From: CAYMLQ01 sp964390795
GTDB lineage: Bacteria > Verrucomicrobiota > Kiritimatiellia > RFP12 > UBA1067
Assembly (NCBI GenBank): GCA_964390795.1
Contig: CAYMLQ010000143.1
Span: forward strand, 1-13,216
Length of the DNA: 13,216 nucleotides
Reading direction: 5' to 3'
Position numbers and translations under genes: made by a program. This document shows positions 6,636-13,216 of this stretch, piece after piece. The first letter of the stretch is position 1. The number at the start of each line of letters is the position of its first letter. The notes below the pieces were generated by a model. The model saw only the letters and a program-made list of their open reading frames with translations. It had not been told where the DNA came from and did no database searches.

Positions 6636-9600
6636 ATGCCCAGCTTCGTCCCTTTCTCACGCTTGACCCTTTCGCCCGGCATCAAAAACGGAGTCGCTTT
6701 TGCGGCAGGTATATCTTCTTTTGTGCTTTTTTGGCTCTCCCTTAGTCCAAGCGCGTTTCCCGGAGAATCGGCCGCGTTGACGGTCTCCCGCCTGAATATC
6801 GAACCTTGGTTTGGCCCCGGCTTTCCGCTTTGGCGCCTCGCCACCGCGCCGCTTGCCCGGTTATCACCCGACATGGCCGTCTATACCCTGAATCTTTGGA
6901 GTGCCCTGTGTGCCGGAATAGCGGTTGGGCTGCTCACCCGTTACATGATCGGCTGGATCCGGAGTAAGATCCGGCCGGATGGGATCGAGGAGCGTTATGC
7001 TGACGGCACGGCCATTCTGTCCGGCCTGCTGGCCGCGCTTTTCTTTGCGACAAGCGCGCCCGTGTGGGTCTCTGCCACCCGGCTTCACACGCAGGGGTTC
7101 CACGCGATCCTGATCGTGTTGGCTTTCAACCTGCTTCAGGACTATGTGGCCAGCGGCGGCAAATGGCGGACGTACGCCCTCGCCCTGCTCTGCGGAGTGG
7201 GGATTGTTGAAACCGTGCTGATGCTGGTCGTCGCGCCCTTCTTAATCGCCAGTCTCCTGATTTCCATGTATAGGCGGCATGACACGCCGTGGGGACGTCT
7301 CGCTGGACTCACCGTGACAGGCGTCATCGGCACCGTTCTCTGCGCCTATTTGTTCCGGCATACAAGCGCAAGCGGCGACGCGCTTCAGACGGCTATCGCC
7401 AAAGGCCAATCCCTCTCACTCTATCTGCTCAAGGAACAATACCACCTGTTGCAGAACATGTTCCCGCGCGTGGGCTGGGTCTGGCCTGTCTTCTTCATTG
7501 CCGTGCCTTGGGTCGCTATCCAATTCGAAGCGAAAACAGGCCTGAACGACCGACGGAACATCGCGGCAGCCCTGTTCCATGTGGTGTTGGCCGTCCTTGC
7601 GCTTCTGATCCATGCCAACGTTTCGTTCCTGCCGTGGGCAAACGCGCTTCCGGGTGGGCGCCTGCCTGTTCTCGAACTTCTCTTGACGTCTATGACTGCA
7701 GGTTACGCCTTCGCCTGCTTGTTCGCTCGCCTGTGCGACTCCAGCCTTGAGGCCGAGCGTGAACACAAACGCGGTTCGCGGAGGGTCCCGGACGTGCAAG
7801 CGGAAGAACGCCGCCTGCGCGTGGCCCTGCTCTGCATCCTCTGCGTCGCACTTGTCGCGGCAACTCTTCTTTCCGCCCTCTCCAACGGCCGTCTCGCCAG
7901 CGGACGACGCGGGGCCTTTGCCCGCACCTATGTGGAAGCCCTCTTGGGCCAGCTTGGAGACCGAACGTGGCTCGTCACAGACGGGTTGCTGGATCCGCTT
8001 CTACAGATCTCAGCCCTTTGCCGCGGACAAACGCTTCACCTGCTGGACCTCTCTTCGGAACGCCAACCTGACCACATCCGCCGCCTGCGTCAGGCGATCA
8101 CCGATGACGCGTCACTGAAAACGAATGCGTCGGACTACCTCAACGCCGCCAATCTGGGGGGGGCAGCCTTTATTCAGGATTGGCTCGCAACAGACCCCCA
8201 TGCCGCCAACCGCGTGGCCTTTTACGCCCCGCCAGACCTCCTGTTCGAGGCGGGCCTGACCCCTCTTCCCGACCGGCTGCTCTTCACCGCCTGCCAGGAC
8301 ACCGCCCCGTTACGCAACAGGGATCTCTGTCAGGAACAGGAACCTTTCTGGGCGGAGGCCGAACAGATGCTAGCGGGTGAGACAGAGGGAGATCCGGTGC
8401 TCTGGCTGCGTGGGGCCTTGCGCCGCCACGTCTCGCTGGTGGCCAACAATCTGGGCGTCCTGCTCGAAGACTTGGAGCGTCCCACCGAAGCCTATAAAGC
8501 CTACCGGCGGGCCTTGTCGCTCTGCCCTGACAACTTCAGCGCCATGCTCAACCGCGTGGTCTTGACCCGCAAAGGCGTTGAGGCCGCGGAGAAGCCGGAA
8601 GCGGAGACCGACGCGAGAATCGCGCTTGATAAACTCAGCAGTATTCCTGACCCTGGCCGCCTCGCCCGCTTCTACGGGTATGTACGCGTTCCCGGTGAAT
8701 TCTCCCGGCAAAGTGCGCAGTGGAGCAGCTTCGGACAGCCCAAGATGGCGACCGCCGCGTTGCGCCGCGCGATGGAACTGTCGCCGAAAGAACAGAAGGC
8801 TCCGTTTCTCAAAGGGCTGGCCGAAATCGAACTCTCAGACGGGAATCTGACCGAAAGCGCAGCCCTTTATCAACGTGTTCTCGACCAAACGCCACTGGAT
8901 ATTCCAGCCCTTTTGGGCATGGTCCGCGTGGCCGTCAGCAGGTCGGACGTGAAAGCCGCGCGCACGTATCTCAACGACGCCAAACTGGCCGGCATTCCCG
9001 ATGCCACATATCAGTTGGAAGACGCGACGATTGATTTTGCGGCAAACGATTGGGAGACCGCCCAGCGCAAATTGCAGGAGTTGACGGACCAGGATCCGAA
9101 ACTTCTACGTGCCTGGGCCTTGCAGGCCAACATCCTCATCACGCAGGCCAAGGCCGCCGAGGTTGAGCAGATCATCCTTCCGCGTATGTTGACCGCCACA
9201 GGCAACGCGCCCCATTACCTGATCGCCCTGACTCAAGGTTATGTCTTTCAGGCCAAGGGGCGAAAAAGCTACGAAGAGGCGCGCTCGGCCTTTCTGCGCG
9301 CCTACAAGTTGAGTCCCGGCAACCGGCAGGTTCTGACCGCCCTGCTAAATCTGGACTATGCCTTGAGAGATGAGGCGTCGACAGAACGCCATGCGGTCGC
9401 TCTGCTTCGCATTGATCGCGACGACGTGCTGGCCAACTACCTGATGGGCACCCTCTTGATCAACCGCAACGACCTGTCAGGAGCCGAGGCGCATCTGCGC
9501 CGGAGCCTGGCCGCAAAGCCTTCATCGCCCGTTTGCAATGACCTGGCCGAGACACTGCGCCTACAGGGCAAATTGGAAGAGGCCGAGAAAGCGATCCGCC

Positions 9601-9890
9601 AAGCGCTCTCGCTCGACCCGAAAAACGCCTTTGCCTACGACACCCTCGCCTGCATCCTGCTCGCCGCAGGCCGTCTGAAGGAGGCACGGCAGGCCTGCGA
9701 CGCCGCCCTCGCGCTCGACCCGAAAGCCCTGCCTTTCAGGCTTACCGATGTCCGGATTTTAGCCCTCAGCGGCGGCGACCCTGCCGAAACCCGCGAACGG
9801 GTGCGGCGGCTCAACCAGCATGCGGACCGCCTCTCACCCCAACAGCGCGCCGACTTGCACGCCGTCTCAGCCGAACTCAAGAAACGGTAA
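6636..9890 (+). CDS. DUF2723-like multi-pass membrane protein with C-terminal TPR repeats
   Basis: A 1084-residue protein with a perfect AGGAGGT Shine-Dalgarno (6624-6630) six bases before the ATG. The N-terminal 420 residues contain about nine or ten hydrophobic segments (for example 18-40, 82-108, 125-146, 155-170, 178-210, 222-240, 280-296, 309-327, 345-365 and 395-415). The start of this region, FPGESA (41-46), then GPGFPLWRLATAPLARL (60-76), resembles the first loop of DUF2723 proteins, which are related to GT-C fold sugar transferases such as TMEM260. A soluble region (420-590) of unknown role follows, containing TWLVTDG at 444-450. From about residue 600 to the end there are TPR-type helix pairs, clearest at 600-632, 723-755, 931-963 and 967-1030. 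A role in glycosylation or surface-polysaccharide assembly is inference. It stands alone on its strand and converges on the PEP-CTERM gene. Confidence 0.8.
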   Translation: MPSFVPFSRLTLSPGIKNGVAFAAGISSFVLFWLSLSPSAFPGESAALTVSRLNIEPWFGPGFPLWRLATAPLARLSPDMAVYTLNLWSALCAGIAVGLLTRYMIGWIRSKIRPDGIEERYADGTAILSGLLAALFFATSAPVWVSATRLHTQGFHAILIVLAFNLLQDYVASGGKWRTYALALLCGVGIVETVLMLVVAPFLIASLLISMYRRHDTPWGRLAGLTVTGVIGTVLCAYLFRHTSASGDALQTAIAKGQSLSLYLLKEQYHLLQNMFPRVGWVWPVFFIAVPWVAIQFEAKTGLNDRRNIAAALFHVVLAVLALLIHANVSFLPWANALPGGRLPVLELLLTSMTAGYAFACLFARLCDSSLEAEREHKRGSRRVPDVQAEERRLRVALLCILCVALVAATLLSALSNGRLASGRRGAFARTYVEALLGQLGDRTWLVTDGLLDPLLQISALCRGQTLHLLDLSSERQPDHIRRLRQAITDDASLKTNASDYLNAANLGGAAFIQDWLATDPHAANRVAFYAPPDLLFEAGLTPLPDRLLFTACQDTAPLRNRDLCQEQEPFWAEAEQMLAGETEGDPVLWLRGALRRHVSLVANNLGVLLEDLERPTEAYKAYRRALSLCPDNFSAMLNRVVLTRKGVEAAEKPEAETDARIALDKLSSIPDPGRLARFYGYVRVPGEFSRQSAQWSSFGQPKMATAALRRAMELSPKEQKAPFLKGLAEIELSDGNLTESAALYQRVLDQTPLDIPALLGMVRVAVSRSDVKAARTYLNDAKLAGIPDATYQLEDATIDFAANDWETAQRKLQELTDQDPKLLRAWALQANILITQAKAAEVEQIILPRMLTATGNAPHYLIALTQGYVFQAKGRKSYEEARSAFLRAYKLSPGNRQVLTALLNLDYALRDEASTERHAVALLRIDRDDVLANYLMGTLLINRNDLSGAEAHLRRSLAAKPSSPVCNDLAETLRLQGKLEEAEKAIRQALSLDPKNAFAYDTLACILLAAGRLKEARQACDAALALDPKALPFRLTDVRILALSGGDPAETRERVRRLNQHADRLSPQQRADLHAVSAELKKR

Positions 9891-9932
9891 AACTTGGAGG
9901 CGCTTGCAAAACCTCCGGTATATGCAAGAGGA

Positions 9933-9993
9933 GGGTTCAGTGTTCGGGGTTCAGGGGGCGATTCCGGCTTGAACCCTGGTTTCCTGAACCCCC
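9933..9993. repeat. GGTTCAG-type dispersed inverted repeat, copy 2
   Basis: The left arm GGGTTCAGTGTTCGGGGTTC and following bases (9933-9958) faces a right arm built from TTGAACCC and CCTGAACCCCC units (9969-9993). It shares the exact 13-mer GTTCGGGGTTCAG with the copy near 5360. It is nested within the 18-bp inverted-end element. Confidence 0.7.
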
Positions 9994-10003
9994 TTACCCC
10001 TTA

Positions 10004-10196
10004 GCGCTTGCAGGGTTTTGCAACAGCAATTCTAAATTTGGCATCTTCGTTCATTCGCATCCACGCCCGGTCGCGCGCCACCTTGCGCGGTGCATCTTTC
10101 AGGGGTGGCGCACGGCCTCCGGGCGTGCCTTGCGCTCATTTTCCGCGCAGTCCCGTGAACGAAAAGTCAAATTTAGGTTGCTGGTTTTGCAAGCGC
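10004..10196. repeat. Long imperfect palindrome
   Basis: Left-arm blocks recur as reverse complements in mirrored order on the right: GCGCTTGCA (10004-10012 with 10188-10196), CTAAATTTG (10032-10040 with 10168-10176), TTCGTTCA (10046-10053 with 10156-10163), CACGCCCGG (10062-10070 with 10119-10127) and GCGCCACC (10075-10082 with 10104-10111). The right arm carries about 28 extra bases (10128-10155). The whole could fold into one long interrupted hairpin of about 190 bases. Confidence 0.7.
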
Positions 10197-10205
10197 CTCC
10201 TTGAC

Positions 10206-10242
10206 AAAAAAAGGGCGAGGCTTGCGGCCTCGCCCTTTTTTT
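10206..10242. terminator. Bidirectional Rho-independent terminator
   Basis: A perfect 9-bp GC-rich stem, GGGCGAGGC/GCCTCGCCC (10213-10221 with 10227-10235), has loop TTGCG and is flanked by A7 on the left and T7 on the right. It therefore works in both directions. It sits between two convergent genes, 20 bases from the PEP-CTERM stop codon. Confidence 0.93.
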
Positions 10243-10261
10243 CACCAGACTCGGAATCCGC

Positions 10262-10951
10262 TTACGCGCGGAACTTGCGGCGCAGTCCAAGGGCCGCCAC
10301 GCCCAGCGCTAACAGCGCCATGCTGGTCGGCTCAGGAACGACCGTCATAACATCGGTAATATCATACGTCACAGTGGGATCACCCCCGCCGAAGGTGGTG
10401 CCAATGTACAACGTCGAACCTCTCACAGTTACACCCGACGCAAGCGACGCGCTCGGAACGAACCACTCGAACTGAGTATTACCCGTCGCGCTGTAAACTC
10501 CACCCAAAGCAGCAAGAGTACCCGAGTTGAAATTACTAGGTGGGTTGACCAACAGGTCGTGATTATGAGTCCCACTGGTAAATCCGCCGGCATAGTGGGC
10601 ATCAATAATTTTGTCGATGCCTGTCATACCCGTAGCGATATAGGTGCTCGTACCCGCGTTATTGCCCGTACCGGCATTGTTATCCATATCAAAATTAAGC
10701 ATATACGCAGTGTTGTTTTTCAGATTATCACCACTGTTCAGCACCATCTTAAAATAATACCCTGTCCCGGATGCGTCGTTGCCATACACGCTTTCTAATG
10801 AAACGATATCCTTGTTAATGCCGGCTCCGTCCCCCGAGGCATCACTGATCGAAGAATAGGTCGCACCGGACCATGCAGAGTTCCACAATGCCGCTTGGGC
10901 CGCGCTGCACATAAGGGCCAAAACAATCGAACTCACAGCTATTTTTTTCAT
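10262..10951 (-). CDS. PEP-CTERM sorting-domain protein (secreted/surface)
   Basis: A 229-residue exported protein. The signal peptide MKKIAVSSIVLALMCSAAQA probably ends after residue 20. The C-terminus has the PEP-CTERM tripartite signal: VPEP (205-208), a hydrophobic helix, then RRKFRA. This signal is recognised and cleaved by an exosortase, usually in bacteria that make exopolysaccharide; no exosortase gene is in the window. The body is rich in Gly, Ser, Thr and Asn. Its pattern SDASGDGAGINKDIVSLESV, then a YYFKMVL strand and NFDMDNNAGTG, recalls beta-sandwich DOMON/CBM9-like domains, which is only a suggestion. The start at 10951 is chosen over the TTG-type codon ten codons upstream because GAGGAGAT (10968-10961) precedes it and the signal peptide begins there. 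Its base composition is clearly more AT-rich than the flanking genes. It ends at a strong terminator and has its own promoter. Confidence 0.9.
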   Translation of the reverse strand: MKKIAVSSIVLALMCSAAQAALWNSAWSGATYSSISDASGDGAGINKDIVSLESVYGNDASGTGYYFKMVLNSGDNLKNNTAYMLNFDMDNNAGTGNNAGTSTYIATGMTGIDKIIDAHYAGGFTSGTHNHDLLVNPPSNFNSGTLAALGGVYSATGNTQFEWFVPSASLASGVTVRGSTLYIGTTFGGGDPTVTYDITDVMTVVPEPTSMALLALGVAALGLRRKFRA

Positions 10952-11005
10952 AATTTCACAATCTCCTCGCCGTGTAATCAAACCAATTTTTCGGACTCAA
11001 CCGAC

Positions 11006-11041
11006 GTTCTGATCCTTAAACAGAGTGCGATTTAACAGAAC
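11006..11041 (-). promoter_or_regulatory. Candidate 5'-leader hairpin of the PEP-CTERM gene
   Basis: GTTCTG and TTAAA (11006-11019) pair with TTTAA and CAGAAC (11031-11041) around an asymmetric four-base bulge. The hairpin lies in the predicted leader of about 100 bases between the promoter and the start codon. No known riboswitch class is recognised. Confidence 0.35.
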
Positions 11042-11046
11042 TTCTG

Positions 11047-11065
11047 CTAATCGTGTGATGATTAG
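11047..11065. promoter_or_regulatory. Candidate operator palindrome overlapping the -10 box
   Basis: CTAATC-N7-GATTAG is a perfect 6-bp inverted repeat (11047-11052 with 11060-11065) that overlaps the -10 element of the minus-strand promoter. Its size, spacing and position fit the binding site of a dimeric regulator, which cannot be named from this sequence. Confidence 0.4.
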
Positions 11066-11089
11066 ACCAAAAAAGTCGCTGAAGCGCAA
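11061..11089 (-). promoter_or_regulatory. Candidate promoter of the PEP-CTERM gene
   Basis: TTGCGC (11089-11084) and TCTAAT (11066-11061) have 17-base spacing on the minus strand. The -10 matches consensus at five of six positions and the -35 at three. The predicted leader is about 100 bases. Confidence 0.5.
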
Positions 11090-11129
11090 CGGTTATTTGA
11101 ATTTATTTTATCGACGATTATTCCTAGGG

Positions 11130-11167
11130 GGTTCGCAGATCGGGATTGTGATCCCGACCTGCGAACC
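11130..11167. repeat. 17-bp hairpin palindrome upstream of the hydrolase-like gene
   Basis: GGTTCGCAGATCGGGAT (11130-11146) faces ATCCCGACCTGCGAACC (11151-11167) across the loop TGTG, with one mismatch. It lies eight bases before the -35 box of the next gene. It has no T-tract on either side, so it is not an intrinsic terminator. It may be a third dispersed palindrome family or an operator. Confidence 0.75.
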
Positions 11168-11175
11168 GTCAGGGC

Positions 11176-11203
11176 TTGACTTTTTGCGCCCCGCGCCTTA
11201 AAT
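11176..11203 (+). promoter_or_regulatory. Candidate promoter abutting the hydrolase-like gene
   Basis: TTGACT (11176-11181) and TTAAAT (11198-11203) have 16-base spacing. The start codon begins only seven bases after the -10 box, so the predicted transcript would start at or next to the ATG. No Shine-Dalgarno sequence is present. Confidence 0.45.
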
Positions 11204-11210
11204 ACGGGCC

Positions 11211-13216
11211 ATGTACTTGAAACTTGCTCTCGCCTTGTCGCTTCTGACCTCCGCCCTCAGCGCCGCCGACGGCCCTGCGTGGCACGGGCGTCCCGCCCGT
11301 GACCTCGCCCTCCAGACCCCCGCCGGCGCCGTCGCCTTCTGCCCAGACACCGGCGCCATCACCGCCGTTACGCCCAAAGGTTCCACCGCCTCGGTCTGGC
11401 AGAGCGGCGAGGCCGGCCTCTGGTCCGCCCGCTTCGCGGACAATACCACCCTTGATGCCAGCCGCTTCCACGCCACCAACGCGCTCTACGCCTTCTCCTG
11501 CAAGTCTGGGCCGGACAAGGACGCGCTGACCTTCACCTACGCCTGCGCCGCTCTCACCGTGCGTGTCACGGCCCGGACGCGCCCCGACGGGGTCGAGCTT
11601 TCCGCCGAAACCACCCCCGCCTCCCAGCCGCTCCTGCGCCTCGACCTGCCCGGCCGACTGCGCTTCGACCCGGCCGCAGTCACCCGCTTCGTCTTCCCCC
11701 ACAACGGCAACACGGCCCTCGGCGCGGCCTTCAACCGCCGCTTCTTCCAGCGGCAGCCCGAAGACAGCCCCTCCGCTTGGAATGCCCTCTCCTGCGGCTC
11801 GAAGGGCTACCAGACCCTTTTCGGAGGCTCGCTCGTCCTGCGCGATGTCCACGACCCGGCCGTGCCCCTCACCGTGACCGCTGAGGGCCGCCGCTGGCTC
11901 GCGCCCGCCGTCGCCGCCCGCATCGCGGCCGCCAAAGCCGTGGTCAACCGCGCCCCTGCCCCCGGCCAGGCCGACCTCGTGATCGCCGACTCGGCCAACG
12001 GACCCTACCTCTCCGCCAGCCGCCTCGGCGGCACCTCCGGCGGCCTCTGGCGCATCGGCGGCGGCGTGCGCGACAACGACTGCGCCACCGCCCTGACCCT
12101 CGTCAGCGCAGTCATCGAGAAGCTCGCCTCAGCGCCCGCAGCGCCGCGCGCCCGCATCGGCCTCGTCAGCCTCACCAACGGCCCCGAGCGCGGCAACTGG
12201 GCCGAAACCGCCGTCGCCGACTGGCGCGACCGCCTCGCCTCCGTCGCCGCACGTTCCAAAGGCCGCGTGACCTTCACGGAACTCGCCTCGCCGCAGGCCA
12301 TGCTCGACGCGGCCCGCAGCCCCGACTTCCTCTGCATCCTCAACCCCTACGGCGAGGGTATCCCCGCCGCCAGCGACGACGGCCTGTCCGCCGTGCTCGA
12401 GACCATCCGCGGCTACGTTAAGGCCGGCGGCAACTGGTTCGAGGTCGGCGGCTACTCCTTCTACCAGGCGCTCCGCCCCCACCGCTACCTCTCGTACAGC
12501 CTCGCCTATCCCGTGGCCTTCTCCGACTTCCTGCATCTGGAATCCAGCGCTGGCACCGCCGCGCTCTACCGCGTCCAGCCGCGTACCGTCAAGCAGCCGT
12601 GGGACGCCGCCAAGAACCCCGCCGACATCTTCATCCCCGGCAGCCTCGCCTGTGGCGGCGACGAGCGCGGCGGCTACTGCGACCACGCTTTCAACACCTT
12701 CGTCAACGCCGGCACAACCTGGCGCACCCCGGTCGTGCGCCTGACCCTCGGCACGCCGGTCTACGAGGACCTCGCCCGCTACGTCGACGACAACGGCCTC
12801 ACGCGCCTGCTCGCCGACAAGATGAAGCCCGAAGCCCTCGCCCGACTCAAGCAGTCAGTCCTGCTCTTTCTCGTCGGCCCCGCCCGCGAGAAGACCGCCG
12901 CGCTCGACAAACTGCCCGTACCGACCCTCGTCCACTTCTCGGACTATCTCAAGGGCGGCTTTGACAAGGAGTACCCCGACCACCTGCCGCCCAACGCGCG
13001 GTTCGGCACGCCCGAGGAGTTCAAGGCCTTCTTCGACCGCGCCCGCAGCCTCGGCCACCTCATCAGCCCCTACACCAACCCCACCTGGTGGTGCGACCAT
13101 CCCAAGGGCCCGACCTTCGAGCGCGAGGGCGACGCGGCCTTCCTCAAGGGCCTCGACGGCAAGCCGATCTACGAGCGCTACTCCGACAACGACGGCTGGA
13201 CCATCACCCTCTGGCA
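11211..13216 (+). CDS. Large secreted glycoside-hydrolase-like protein, probable DUF6259 family (3' end outside window)
   Basis: The frame is open from ATG 11211 to the right edge, giving 668 residues. An in-frame TAA at 11199 makes this the earliest possible start, and it begins directly with a signal peptide, MYLKLALALSLLTSALSA. The next section (about 40-300) looks like a beta-sandwich. Residues 316-420 alternate strands and helices, including FLCILNPYGEG and GYVKAGGNWFEVGGYSFY (about 402-419), and resemble a glutamine-amidotransferase/ThuA-like alpha-beta domain. From about 573 (LVHFSDYLKGGFDKEYPDHL, then SPYTNPTWWCDHPKG) the sequence resembles the start of a TIM-barrel carbohydrate-active domain of the DUF6259 type. 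The family assignment is from memory and is moderate. The role is probably extracellular or periplasmic polysaccharide breakdown. Codon use is strongly GC-rich, with C at most third positions. A palindromic repeat encodes residues 25-30. Confidence 0.75.
   Translation, partial: MYLKLALALSLLTSALSAADGPAWHGRPARDLALQTPAGAVAFCPDTGAITAVTPKGSTASVWQSGEAGLWSARFADNTTLDASRFHATNALYAFSCKSGPDKDALTFTYACAALTVRVTARTRPDGVELSAETTPASQPLLRLDLPGRLRFDPAAVTRFVFPHNGNTALGAAFNRRFFQRQPEDSPSAWNALSCGSKGYQTLFGGSLVLRDVHDPAVPLTVTAEGRRWLAPAVAARIAAAKAVVNRAPAPGQADLVIADSANGPYLSASRLGGTSGGLWRIGGGVRDNDCATALTLVSAVIEKLASAPAAPRARIGLVSLTNGPERGNWAETAVADWRDRLASVAARSKGRVTFTELASPQAMLDAARSPDFLCILNPYGEGIPAASDDGLSAVLETIRGYVKAGGNWFEVGGYSFYQALRPHRYLSYSLAYPVAFSDFLHLESSAGTAALYRVQPRTVKQPWDAAKNPADIFIPGSLACGGDERGGYCDHAFNTFVNAGTTWRTPVVRLTLGTPVYEDLARYVDDNGLTRLLADKMKPEALARLKQSVLLFLVGPAREKTAALDKLPVPTLVHFSDYLKGGFDKEYPDHLPPNARFGTPEEFKAFFDRARSLGHLISPYTNPTWWCDHPKGPTFEREGDAAFLKGLDGKPIYERYSDNDGWTITLW
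11283..11301. repeat. Single palindromic arm of the 54-nt repeat family inside a coding sequence
   Basis: CACGGGCG-TCC-CGCCCGTG is an 8-bp perfect hairpin with the same TCC loop as the first arm of the 54-nt element at 6250-6268, differing only by one compensated base pair. It is preceded by the same GTGG. Read in frame it supplies HGRPAR right after the signal peptide. Confidence 0.8.

Larger units (their letters stand above)
9896..10200. repeat. 305-bp element bounded by perfect 18-bp inverted repeats
   Basis: GGAGGCGCTTGCAAAACC (9896-9913) is repeated as its exact reverse complement at 10183-10200. Inside lie a GGTTCAG-type inverted repeat and a long imperfect palindrome that reuses the right-hand end. 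It begins five bases after the stop codon of the TPR gene and ends just before the bidirectional terminator. It has no coding capacity, so it resembles a non-autonomous (MITE-like) element or a long structured 3' UTR. No target-site duplication is evident: the flanks read ACTT and TTGA. Confidence 0.65.

Noticed and set aside
5351..10200. CRISPR-like array from the repeated GGTTCAG units
   Set aside because: The repeats are inverted, irregular in length and spacing, and occur in isolated pairs, with no regular spacers or cas genes.
10008..10475. Plus-strand ORF of 155 codons across the intergenic repeat and the PEP-CTERM gene
   Set aside because: It runs through the palindrome and the terminator and is antisense to a well-supported gene.
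11130..11167. Intrinsic terminator
   Set aside because: The stem is strong but there is no T-tract on either strand after it.
11169..11852. 227-codon minus-strand open frame opposite the hydrolase-like gene
   Set aside because: Its Gly/Glu/Ala-rich composition mirrors the C-ending codons of the real plus-strand gene, and it has no leader or domain signal. Part of it is just the translated palindromic repeat.

Overview
The window looks like a chromosomal segment from a GC-rich bacterium of the PVC group, most likely Kiritimatiellota or a close relative among Verrucomicrobiota/Lentisphaerota. The basis is the mix of a rod-shape operon, a PEP-CTERM protein, a large secreted protein resembling DUF6259 glycoside-hydrolase-like proteins, a DUF2723-like membrane/TPR protein, and many dispersed palindromic intergenic repeats. 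The taxonomic assignment is inference; no rRNA or other marker is present.

Layout. (1) 1-5220, minus strand: the cell-elongation operon mreB-mreC-mreD-mrdA(PBP2)-rodA. It is tightly packed: mreC/mreD, mreD/mrdA and mrdA/rodA all overlap, and rodA runs off the left edge. These genes encode the MreB filament, its membrane adaptors and the transpeptidase/glycosyltransferase pair that builds lateral-wall peptidoglycan. (2) 5221-6540: a decayed and repeat-rich stretch. It holds a candidate mreB promoter, a GGTTCAG-type inverted repeat, a broken secreted-protein gene (out-of-frame internal deletion), two adjacent 54-nt three-way-junction palindromes, and a 39-codon ORF. That ORF matches the C-terminus of the broken gene and sits behind a near-consensus promoter. 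(3) 6636-9890, plus strand: a 1084-residue DUF2723-like membrane protein with a TPR tail. (4) 9891-10261: a nested repeat element with perfect 18-bp inverted ends, then a strong bidirectional terminator between convergent genes. (5) 10262-10951, minus strand: a PEP-CTERM surface/secreted protein, visibly less GC-rich than its surroundings, with a 5' leader, a candidate operator and a promoter. (6) 11130-13216, plus strand: a 17-bp hairpin, a promoter abutting the start codon (predicted leaderless), and a large secreted glycoside-hydrolase-like protein cut by the right edge. A palindromic repeat is embedded in its coding sequence just after the signal peptide.

The elongation operon is ordinary and well supported. 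The most unusual content is the repeats: two tandem 54-nt elements share one folded architecture although their arm sequences differ, and a third single arm is translated within a gene. The frameshifted gene and its small promoter-proximal remnant suggest a duplicated secreted-protein locus that has been eroded. I saw no tRNA, rRNA, CRISPR array, transposase or phage gene.
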